DNA from: Lentinus brumalis
Taxonomy: Eukaryota > Basidiomycota > Agaricomycetes > Polyporales > Polyporaceae
NCBI GenBank assembly: GCA_001792895.1
Contig: MARA01000028.1
Span: 372,001-436,000 of the forward strand
Direction of reading: 5' to 3'
Length of the DNA stretch: 64,000 bases
Below the pieces are notes generated by a model. That model searched no databases, was not told the DNA's origin, and was given only the letters and a program-made list of their open reading frames with translations. Below, in pieces: positions 22,744 to 32,701 of this stretch. Every line of letters begins with the position of its first letter. Within the stretch, counting starts at the first letter, position 1. A program made the position numbers and the translations under genes.

Positions 22744-25700
22744 ATGCCCCGAAATGACCCCGGAATATTCAGCCTGCCCTCCCGACCCTCTTTCCCTCTT
22801 CCCCTCGGACCCTCACCATCCCTGCTCGAAGCTTCGTCCACGGCTCCATTCTCGATGAAGCGGTCGAGGAGCTCGAAGTCGCACGATACTGGTGAGTGCC
22901 TAAGGTCTTCGGGATGCATGACCTGTACTCACCAGTTTGCCCGCGCAGATCCTCCACGCCCGACTCGCAGAAAGCTCGAAGAGGTGGCCTCGGGTGAGTC
23001 ATTTTTTCCAGCTCTCCCCTGCCCCCTCTCGGGCGTTTGTCTCCGGCTGAGGCTCGGTCTTCCTCTCCTGTCCCCGCCTCCGTCATTGTCGACTCACGCG
23101 ACGCCTGCAGCGCGTGTCGACGACGGAAAACCGCCCAAGAGCGACCTCCGCCGCAGCAGTGAGTAGGCTTTGCTTGCTCCGCCCTCTACCTGCTTAGGAC
23201 TCACGACTTCACAGGTCGCCTCTCATTGAAGAAGAGTGTAAAGTATTTCAAGTTCAACAAAAGTGAGTCTACCTCCCCCAAACAGTCACTTGTGCCGCTT
23301 TCCGTGTGCTGCGCGACGCCCCTGTCCCCGCACGGAATGATCTTGCTATCTGCTCATGCGCTGCGTGACGTCCCTGTCCCCGCATACCGCCTTCCGTGTG
23401 CTGCGAGACGTCCCTGTCCCCGCACGGAAGGGTGTTGCTCCCGCTTGATGCGCTGCGCGACGTCCTTGTCCCCGCATACCGCCTTCCGTGTGCTGCGAGA
23501 CGTCCCTGTCCCCGCACGGAAGGGTGTTCCTCCCGCCTGATGCGCTGCGCGACGTCCTTGTCCCCGCATACGGCCTTCCGTGGCATACCGCCTTCCGTGT
23601 GCTGCGAGACACCCCTGTCCCCGCACGGAATGCTCTTGCTGTCTGCTCATGCGCTGCGTGACGTCCCTGTCCCCGCATGTCTCCCCTGGTCCGCTGTGCA
23701 CGCGTGGTTCTTATGACCCCTGCGCGGCAAGACCATACGCCTGCATCGGCAAATGTGGGATGTGGTCCCCCGCGGTGCACTGTTGACTATGGCAACATCT
23801 TCGCGATTTCCACACTCCTCTTCCTTGTATAAGCTGAGCCTCATTACTGACCGCTGTCTGGTCTTCAGAGTCCCACGGCAACATAGGCGCGTCACAGCGG
23901 AAGGGGTTCAGTGAGTACCAAGTATCATCGCAGCCTGGCGGCTCCCACTGATCGCTGCAGTCCCGAGGCTCTGCACCAAGGCTTGGGGTATATTTTCTGG
24001 GATTGGAGTAACGACGCGGTCGCGGTCGAAAACAGGTACGTCTGTGTGTACATGTATTCAATCCTCCATGCATATTCCATCGCGTCAAGGTCCCCCTCCG
24101 GTCGAGATCCCCGAGCCATGCTTCGTCTTCGACGACCCCATCCGGGTTGACAAGGACCTTCTGAGCCTGGTTGTGGAGGCTGAAGCCCGGGGCGTGTCGG
24201 CAGATGAAGACGGGCTTGACGAGGACGATGTCTCCGTCAATGACTCCGCGTCCGACATGGACTTCGGGTCCTCCTCCGACGAAGAGACCAGACCTGCAGC
24301 TCCCGTAGACGTATCTCCGCCGACTCGGTCGACTCCTTCAGCTCGCACCCTGCACAACCGCCGGCAGAATCGCAAGCGGCGCGGCGTCGCTCCGAAGCAG
24401 AAGAAGCCCATCCTCGATCGCACCCCGAAGCGTGCCTCGACCCGGCACCTCGCAAACGTCGAGCTGTCCACAGTCAACCTGGACCCGAAGCTCGCCCTAG
24501 CAGCTCCGGCTGCAAAGGTCGCTGGTTCGCGCCGTCGCGGGCCGCGCAATAGAGCCAAGAACTCCGGGGCTTCTTCCGACACCGCGACACCTCCCGCGCC
24601 ATCCCCGACGACCCCGTCTCTTGAATCGCCCACCTCGACTCTCATTTCGGACGTATCCCGCAACGAGGCAGGTAGGACATACTTCGTCGACGCAGCTGCT
24701 CAGTGCTGTGCTCACCCACCCACTCGGACAGACACGTTTAGCGCGACTATCTTGCCCGTTACGAGCGCGGGCTACATTGCCAAGAGGGTCCCTCAGACCG
24801 AAGAAGACCTCCTCGACAGCCAGTTGTCCCCTGAGGAGCTCGTGAGCGACCGTGGCTTCACTCGGCGCAACTGGGACGGGGTGTAAGTTGCATGTACTAT
24901 GGCCCGCCGTGTACTGATGGCTAATCGTGTATTGCAGTCGATCGCAGATGATCGTAAGCAACAACGGCGAACCTCTGGTGTACATGGCCGCACGACCTCG
25001 CGAGACTCCGACGTCCAGTTGGAACGAGGCTCTCCAGCAGGCGACGGTTCGATATCGCAAGATTCTGAAAGAATATAACTTCGCGCGCACGAAGAAGCGG
25101 AATCGTCGGGGCAACTACAAGTTCGTGAATTGTGGGTTATCGTACGGAGGAGGTCAAAAGGTGACCTTTGTTGGAGAACTATAACGCTCGCCAATTGCTA
25201 ATGTGCCGCATGGCTGCCAGCGTGTCCAGAACATCTCTCAAGGCAGCAAGCATAACGCGAAGGTCGTCGCAGAAGCCCTTGAGGACCCCGGCATTCGTCG
25301 CATCGCCGGTTTCGTCGATGGTAAGTCTGTGGTCTGAACGTGCCAACCACTCGACCGCTCTAATCGGCCTCGTCTTTCAGCGTGTTTCAATCAGGTTGCA
25401 CCCCGTGTTCGTGAGCATTACTCCGACACACTGTGCACCATTCTGGAACACGACCCCAGGCTCACCCCAAATTTTAACGACAATGTTTTCGCCGCAGCGA
25501 CATTCAACCTCGGCCCAAACGTCACGACGGCACGTCACACGGATCATATGAACTACGTGTCCGGTTGGTGCGGCATCATCCCTCTCGGCAACTTCAATTA
25601 TCATCGCAGCGGTCTGCTCGTCCTATGGGACTTGAAACTCGTCATTGAGTTCCCCCCCGGCACCCTCATATTCATCCCCTCGGCGCTCCTCCGGCACTCT

Positions 25701-25928
25701 AACACCCCCATCGGTCGTGGTGAGGAGCGAATGTCATTCACACAATTCTCGGCCGGCGGATTGTTCCGGTGGGTTGACTGTGGCTGCAAGAGCAAGAAGG
25801 AGTTCGAGGCCGAAGGTAATGTCCTGCCTGATGGCCGTGCACGCTGGCTCGCAGGCTTGGCTAGGTTTGACTCCTGGGAGCAGCTCGTCGCCCGTGGCCT
25901 TGCTGCTGTGCGTCATTCCAAACCTTGA
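22744..25928 (+). CDS. TET/JBP-like 2-oxoglutarate/Fe(II) dioxygenase
   Basis: Ten exons in consistent phase: 22744-22891, 22949-22993, 23111-23158, 23215-23262, 23869-23910, 23961-24035, 24090-24882, 24938-25160, 25221-25320 and 25381-25928 (689 aa; 669 if the 60-nt segment 24672-24731 is a tenth intron). The N-terminal half is basic, Ser/Pro-rich and probably disordered. The C-terminal half has the double-stranded beta-helix signature: His560-x-Asp562 (in ARHTDHMN), His613 (in LLRHSN) and Arg624, with GWCGIIPLGNF, LVIEFPPGTLIFIPSALL and SAGGLFRWV blocks. I know these blocks from the fungal TET/JBP group, which oxidises methylated bases in DNA. Fe(II) and 2OG-binding residues are all present, so it may be active. 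The start is uncertain: 22744 or the Met at 22858. Confidence 0.72.
23270..23690. repeat. Minisatellite inside a dioxygenase intron
   Basis: Within the 605-nt intron 23263-23868 a core like GACGTCCCTGTCCCCGCA recurs at least eight times. A longer unit of about 91-110 bp starts with CTGCGAGAC at 23,401, 23,492 and 23,602. All other introns of this gene are 52-117 nt, so the array accounts for the unusual length. Long ORFs crossing it on both strands are not credible coding sequence. Confidence 0.88.
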
Positions 25929-28405
25929 TAATGTATTTCTTCATGTGTTCATTGTCCACGATCGTTGAACTTTTAATTGTACAAGAGCATATAGCCATGA
26001 GACGCATGCTCTGAGTCTCTATACCTCACATCTGCGACGACGGCCGCACACCGAGCCGTCGCGCCCCGGTTCTCTGTGTCCAGTATCGTCCTCCGTCGCA
26101 AGTACACGCATGCTATGTGCGTTGCGTGCTGCAGATCTATGTGTGCCCCAGGAGGGCTGGCAAGTCGGAGTGTCGGTGTTGTCTCGCTTGAGCTTAGACC
26201 GGCGGCGGGGCCGAGTATCGTAGCTTTGCGCCGTGAATGACGACACGCCTGCTGTGTTCCGTGCCCTCGAGCATGGCCGGCGCGGCGTGGGGACCGATGT
26301 CAGACTTCGGTGGGGAGCCCGTGCTGCTGTGAGACGGCGATGAGCGTGAGGTGCAGGCAACCAGGCAGTTCTGACGGATTGGACGTTAAAATAAGTATGA
26401 GCTTGGCGCAAGAACGCAACGGGTGGCATTCCTGCACGGCGTAGGTGTTTGCTGCGCTCGATTCGGGACGCGGCGCGGCCGGAGGGTGCCGCGTCATCCC
26501 GATACGGCCGTTCGTCTTCGTGCCCGGGCAGTGCGCCGTGCGAGACGACGTCAATTTTGCCAGTTCTGGCCATGAGGGCCCGTGAGTGTGCCGGACGAGT
26601 CGTCCCGGACACGCAGACGCCGTCAGAGGTGGACCCGGGGTCGACGTGTGGCGGCTGGGAGAGCGGTGGCGAGCCAAGTCGGAATGGACGTGAGTGGCGA
26701 GAGGCCGTCGGATCCGCGCGAAACAGCACGCAGTCCATGCAGGCGTGCTGGCCGGTCCTGAGTAAACAAAGTTCGTCAGAATCCGACATGGGATGGCGGA
26801 GATACGGGCGCATCGTCGACGCGCGCCGCTGGCCGTGGCTACGACGAGTTTTTGCCAATCCGCCTGCGGGACACGTAACCCTGTCGCAGGTGAGGTTCAA
26901 TACCGGTGCGACACACTTGGATTGTTCGCCGGCCGCACGGGGGCAAGTGACGTGCAGTAGAGTCCGCGACAGGCGACGGGCGTCGAGAACGCAATAAGAT
27001 TGCGCCAAATTGCGAATTTTCGAACCGCCCTGATCGCCGCGCAAGAGTGCCGCTTGGTGGAGAATGTTCACCGTGGGCTGATGCACCATTTTGGCTGCGA
27101 TAGAACGGGTAGCTGGGGAGATATCGAGGTTCGTGTGGAAGGGGTTGCCGCTCGCCGCGACGACGAGCGATTTTGAGAACTCGTGCGGGTCCGGAGGCTT
27201 GAGAGCTATTAAAACATGGCTGAGATGTCTGCCGGCCGTCTGCAGGCGATGGGTGTGCGGGAGAGACTGCGAAATCGGGCGGGTGGGAAAGTTGCAGTTG
27301 TAGCCCCTTGTCTGAGGGCGATATTGGTGGGATGTGAGCTGGAGGAGCAGTCCGAGCCCAAATGCGGCACCATTGACCGAGAAACCTACAAAATTGCGTG
27401 TCGGTCAGCAGAAAAAGGAGGATAGGACGACGTACTCTGGGCCGTTTCGCGTGACGCGGACTTCTCCAGGTTCGTGCAGCCTGCGGCTATCGAATGAGAT
27501 ACGCCGGGCTTTGGTGCAACTGTATGCGGGGGCGTGGTCGACGGTTGTGTTGCAGATGCGGGTCTTGATGGGTGTGCATGGCACCCGGGCGCGTTTGGAC
27601 ACCTTCGCGATGCTGTTATGAAAGTCGTCTTCAAGTACTTTCAAGTTGCACGAGAAGTGTGCAGAAGCAGCTGAAGACGAACAAGACGCGGGTCAGCGTC
27701 GTGTACACGAGACTTGGCAATGGATCACGGACCTGTGGCAATGGATTGCATGTGCGATGCAAGGCACAGCGCACGCACCCTCGAAGACAAACAGACTTAC
27801 CGCGACGCGAACGCCATATGCGGTGAAGGGACACAGGGGAACGGGAGCGAGTGAGGAGAAGTGTATTGTGTCGGTGCCCAATACATGGCGGTAAACTACA
27901 AACAGTGCTTCATAGCGCGAACGGCGGAGACGGCGGGGTAGAGGGGCGGGGGGGCAGGGAGAGCAGATGACGGGATGTGCGTGCAGAGGACAGGGTCTTG
28001 TGGCGCGTCGGCGGAAGCGGGATGGCCGAGTGAGAGAGCGGACATGGCGGACGTCTCTGCAGCAGCTTGCGAGGGCGACCAGTGAGCATCGATGCGCACG
28101 GGGTCTTTGACGACATGTGTAAAGAACGACTGTCTTCCAGTAGCCTCGTAACCTAGTGGTAACATGTAGGCGAGCACAGGAAGCGTCCCTTAAAAGTTGT
28201 TCGTTCGCGTTGGTTCGAAACTGTGCTGTGGCTGTCTTGTCTCTTTTTGCAAACGAAGTTCGCGTAGCAGTGTGGGTCAAGTGCACGCGCAGACTGCGAC
28301 GGACAGGGGAGTCTGTGGGCTCGTTCTGGAGCTGGCCTTCCGGTTTCTCTGCGTCCGCGAGGAACAGTATCGAACAACACATAAATATCATTGACATGCT
28401 AGACA
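25929..28405. other. 2.5-kb gene-free stretch
   Basis: Between the dioxygenase stop and the 3' end of the KDZ-associated gene. The longest ORF (minus, 26019-27089, 356 aa) is rich in Arg, His and Cys with no domain pattern and no usable splice sites; I regard it as chance. No tandem array is evident. Old transposon remnants are possible, but I cannot identify any by eye. Confidence 0.45.
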
Positions 28406-31056
28406 TCAACCATGCTCGCGAGGCAGCTGAAGCTCCTCAACAGGAACTGTGCGCGGCTTTGAGCCCCGTTTGTACAACACACCAACCTGCCACTCGTTGT
28501 GGATCATGATCATCTCGTCCAAGAAGAAATCATAGTTATCCTCCGCCATCTCCCGGACAACAGACTGGAACTTGCCAAACGATGCGTTGACTTGCTCTGC
28601 GGCCGAGGAGTTGAAGAGCCACTTGTTGCACTCGTCGTACAGCTCACGGAATCCTGCGGGATTGCAATGAAGCTGGCAGAAAGCATCAGAGTCCTTATGC
28701 TTATTCAGAGCATGAAAGACATCTACGGGGAGGCCCATGCCCGCTAGACCCGTCTCGTTGTTTGCGAGGAGATGCTTGAGGAGAAGGCAGTTGTTGTCGA
28801 AGAAGCAGAACGATGGTCTTGCCCTCGGGAAGTGCGAAGGAAATGTCGCCTGCAGGAATTTCTGTGGAAACATATGAGCGACAGGTCCGAATGGGGTAGA
28901 TATGTGTTCACATACGGCGCAATTCGAGACTGACTCCGCGTTATAGAATGTCGCGCGGGACACTATCACACCACAGCACCTAACGCATAGTTGTTCGTTA
29001 TGCGTCCAGGCACGGATACCTTTCCATGTCAGAGGCTCCGTGTCGCAGCACTTCAGGTTCTTGCTAGCACCGTGGCGCTGTTTGGAATTGTCTGAGCCAG
29101 CTGTAGAGCTACTCGTCGGCCGAGGTGCGGATGGGGAGACGTTAGGGGGACTGTCGCGGACAACGTCGGCCGGCAAGGGAGACGGTGGCAAGGCCTCAGC
29201 CGAGCGTGAGCCGTCAGCGGAGGAGTTCAAGAGGTCCGGCTCGACGGGCGAGGACGAGTTTTCAACACTCGAGCCGTCAGCTGGTGACGGGCCTGTCGCC
29301 TCGGAGGCGGGGGCGACGACATGGTGGGGAGCAGTGGGCAATGGGTACGCAGGGTAGGGAGAGTCCGCGGGCAGTGCGGGTGGCTGAGATGCCGCCGCTG
29401 AGGGGTCATTGTCGGACGAGCTCTGGAGTGCTGCAGAGAGGTCGGCCAAGTCCAAAGGCTCTGAAACAACTGAGTCAACTAAGGAAGCCGCGACGTCTGG
29501 GTCATCGAGGACATAGAGGTCCTCGAGAACTTGTGGCTTGCCTTGCCCTGCGGGAGGGCAACCCATCTCATGCGCCTTGAGACGTCGCTTTAGGCGGAAG
29601 ATTGCTTGTCCGCGCGCGCGTTTGTTGGTTTCGAAGTCGCGGTGCGCCTTCGTGGCACACGTACGCATACCATCCGTGCATGGCAGGTTGCAACCATCGA
29701 TTGCGCACACGGAAGCGAGCCAAGAATGAGAGCCGCAGAAACGATCCCTCGGGGAGTTGAGTCGACCGACACACCGTGGTATATTACATCTAGGGCGACC
29801 GACGGTAACTCCATCCATGACACAGGCGCTCAGACGGGCTAAAAGACGCACCTCAGTCACAAGAACGGGTTGAGAACAACGCTTTGGATGCGGACGTACT
29901 GGGTGGCTTGGTAGGATCTGCCGGCGGAATGATGCGCTCGCACTCGTCACAAGCGTGCGACCAATGCGGCTGTCCGATCCCCGCCATTCGGACGTTCCGG
30001 AGGGCGAGTGCACTTCGAAAGCGGTCGGACTGCATGCCGTGATGCGGAAGGTGGAGAGGTTGCAAGCGTCGCTCTGAGTCCAACATGAGGGCGTGAAGGT
30101 AGAAGGCGCTCCAGACATGATCGCCATCGAGGGAGCGGACATTCTTGCTATCCCCGGCGAGCGCTAGATTGTAAATACGAGAGACCGTTTCGCCAGAGGC
30201 ACTGACATCCAGAGAAGGCCTGTAAATATGGGATAACAAGAACGGCTTGGGAGAACACTCACTGAGCGAAGCACATCTGTGCTCGTACCAAGTCTAGCAC
30301 TCGACGGTCGACATAGAAGTGCTCGGCAGCCTCTATTGCGGCGGCAATACCGTCATAATAGCGACGAACGGATGTAGGAGATTCAGCGCGAGTGACTTGG
30401 TAGTTCGGCCGGTAGGTAGTCTTGCATGCTGGCAGCCGGCCGATCATGAACATAAGCCTCGCTCCGTCCGACATCACCGTAAAGATAAAACATACCTGGA
30501 CAATACAGTGTGATCACTCGAACAGGAAGCACTCCACGCCCAAGCGTGAATAGGTGCGCAAGAAACGGCTTATGGGTGCTTTGGAGGGCCTTCCCGTAGT
30601 CCTTGCAGCCGGTCAACATGCATATACGGGTCGGGCACACCAATACGTCTGCCCCTGTCACAATAATGTCATCAAAATACTGTGGGACAGAGATATGTAC
30701 GGAAGATTACACTAACCAACCGTCTCCATGCGCGAAACAGCAGACAAGCGTCGGTCCAGATCGTCTTGTTGAGGTAATAGTTCTGCAGGGGCTGAGTGGA
30801 GGGCAAGGTCTCCCAGCACATTCCATATCGAGTCGACGTCAATGATAGGTAGTTCGAGTACATGACTGAGGGCGACTTGAACTGGACGAGGGAGCGGTGG
30901 TGTGCCAGCAGTTCGACGCGGAGCTTCCAACCATATGAGTGGAGACAATCGCGAGACGGTGGCGAAGAAATGGCCTAGATGCCCATATTGCAGAGCGGCG
31001 TGGATATGGGGTGGTAATGAAGACAATCGAGCGAAGAGTTCTAAGAGGGAGACCAT
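28406..31056 (-). CDS. CxC5/CxC6 cysteine-cluster protein linked to KDZ transposons
   Basis: Minus-strand exons 31056-30717, 30654-30496, 30428-30263, 30219-29900 and 29838-28406 join in phase to 805 aa. A CxC5-type cluster spans exons 2-3 (CPTRICMLTGC ... LYCPACKTTYRPNY). A CxC6-type cluster starts exon 5 (GRPRCNIPRC, RFCGSHSWL, CAIDGC, CTDGMRTC; about residues 340-390). A Ser/Pro/Ala-rich linker (~440-585) is followed by a third Cys region (LKCC, EQLCVRCCGVI, NCAVCEH) and a conserved C-terminal part (FFDNNCLLLKHL, CNKWLFNSSAAEQVN). In Agaricomycetes this architecture is found with KDZ (Kyakuja-Dileera-Zisupton) DNA transposons, with a presumed accessory role in transposition. The reading frame looks intact; no KDZ transposase is visible in the window. 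Short 43-67 nt introns. Confidence 0.82.
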
Positions 31057-31479
31057 GGCTGAAGAGGGGGAGAAGGAGAAGTCACCGGAAGTGCCTAACC
31101 TCACGAGCGCAGGTGGCGGGACTCCGAGGGTTCTTCAAGCACTTGAATTTGTGAATGCCATGTTCCAGCATTCACGAGTCAGTTTGCATCAGTTGAGTAC
31201 GTGCCACTATGTGACGCAGTGCGGCACATACCTGACGCGGGTATCTCGTGGCGGAGCGGTATTCTGATAAGCTCTTGAGTTGTGACGATGGCTAGGAAAC
31301 AGGCGTGCATGAGTTGGGTAGTGCCGCTTGAATGTGCCGCACTGCGGTAGATACCTGCCGTGGAGATGAGTCATCGTGAGTTAAGACGAATGACTGGGGC
31401 AACTGCGACAGAGGAGGACACATGAAGGTATCACAATGCAGGGAGACCAACGGGGCGACAGAAAGTAGTCTGTCGCATT

Positions 31480-32190
31480 CTGACGCATGTGTCGCACAGC
31501 GACAGGAGACCGAAAACGTCGACGAGCTGCGACAGACACAAGTCTGTCGCATTCTGACGTCTGTGCCGCACTGCGACAGGAGACGAGAACGTCGACGAAC
31601 TTGTCACGCACTGCGACAGAAGACCGAAAACGTCGACGAGCTGCGACAGACACAAGTCTGTCGCATTCTGACGTCTGTGCCGCACTGCGACAGGAGACGA
31701 GAACGTCGACGAACTTGTCACGCACTGCGACAGGAGACCGAAAACGTCGACGAGCTGCGACAGACACAAGTCTGTCGCATTCTGACGTATGTGCCGCACT
31801 GCGACAGGAGACGAGAACGTCGACGAACTTGTCACGCACTGCGACAGGAGACCGAAAACGTCGACGAGCTGCGACAGACACAAGTCTGTCGCATTCTGAC
31901 GTATGTGCCGCACTGCGACAGGAGACGAGAACGTCGACGAACTTGTCACGCACTGCGACAGGAGACCGAAAACGTCGACGAGCTGCGACAGACACAAGTC
32001 TGTCGCATTCTGACGTATGTGCCGCACTGCGACAGGAGACGAGAACGTCGACGAACTTGTCACGCACTGCGACAGGAGACCGAAAACGTCGACGAGCTGC
32101 GACAGACACAAGTCTGTCGCATTCTGACGTATGTGCCGCACTGCGACAGGAGACGAGAACGTCGACGAACTGGTGTCGCACTTCGTGAGG
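31480..32190. repeat. Tandem array C, six 114-bp units
   Basis: AGTCTGTCGCATTCTGACG begins at 31,541, 31,655, 31,769, 31,883, 31,997 and 32,111, an exact 114-bp period with very few substitutions. Each unit holds GCCGCACTGCGACAGG and CACGCACTGCGACAGG, i.e. the same palindromic core as arrays A and B. Because 114 is divisible by three, open frames of 230-280 codons exist on both strands; none has a credible start, splice site or domain, so they are not called as genes. Confidence 0.95.
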
Positions 32191-32555
32191 AGACCGAGAA
32201 TTGCGTGGGGTATCTACCGCCCTGCGACACATGAATTCGAATGGCGATTTTCCCGAAGCAACTCAAGGTTCTTACCGCACTGAAAACACTGCGAGTCTTA
32301 AGACATGATTGGAATAGAATGATAAGTCTAACTCACAGAGCATAGGATGTGGTGGCGCACTTGCAACCTGGACAACCTCATCGCGCTAGAAATCCTTTCA
32401 TTGTGAATGTGTACTTGCTAACATGGAATAGAGGTCATCAGGCAAGTACTGGACGACCCACGGCATGCCAAAGTGGTGAAGACTTCAACGATGACCGCCC
32501 CTGCGAGAGGGAAATAGTCGCCCCTACCGAATATCCGCCACTGATGGCTGGGCGT

Positions 32556-32580
32556 CCGCCGGACTCGGCGAGTCCGGCGG
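32556..32580. terminator. 25-bp palindrome downstream of RTF1
   Basis: CCGCCGGACTCG, one unpaired base, then GAGTCCGGCGG-type complement form a near-perfect hairpin about 120 bp past the RTF1 stop codon (32702, minus strand). A role in 3' end formation is conjecture; fungal genes do not normally use hairpin terminators. Confidence 0.3.
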
Positions 32581-32701
32581 GTTTTCATCCACAGTCCAAC
32601 TGTTCTCGCCCAGGTCCAACGTTTCTCCCGACCAAACAGCTTTGGCGCTTACAGATTGGCGGAGTCGGGGGCGGCGGTAAACAAATAGCCCAGTAGATGC
32701 T

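Larger units (their letters stand above)
31057..32701. other. Intergenic with palindromic satellite
   Basis: Upstream side of the KDZ-associated gene and downstream side of RTF1. It is dominated by array C (about 31,480-32,190) with single diverged copies of the same palindrome at about 31,211 (GACGCAGTGCGGCACA) and 31,337 (GCCGCACTGCGG). A 25-bp near-perfect palindrome lies at 32,556-32,580. No gene is supported. Confidence 0.6.

Noticed and set aside
26019..27089. 356-codon minus-strand ORF
   Set aside because: Arg/His/Cys-rich chance composition of GC-rich DNA, no recognisable pattern or splicing.
31381..32266. ORFs of 233-283 codons on both strands over array C
   Set aside because: The 114-bp period is divisible by three, so several frames stay open at once; no domain, start context or splice support.
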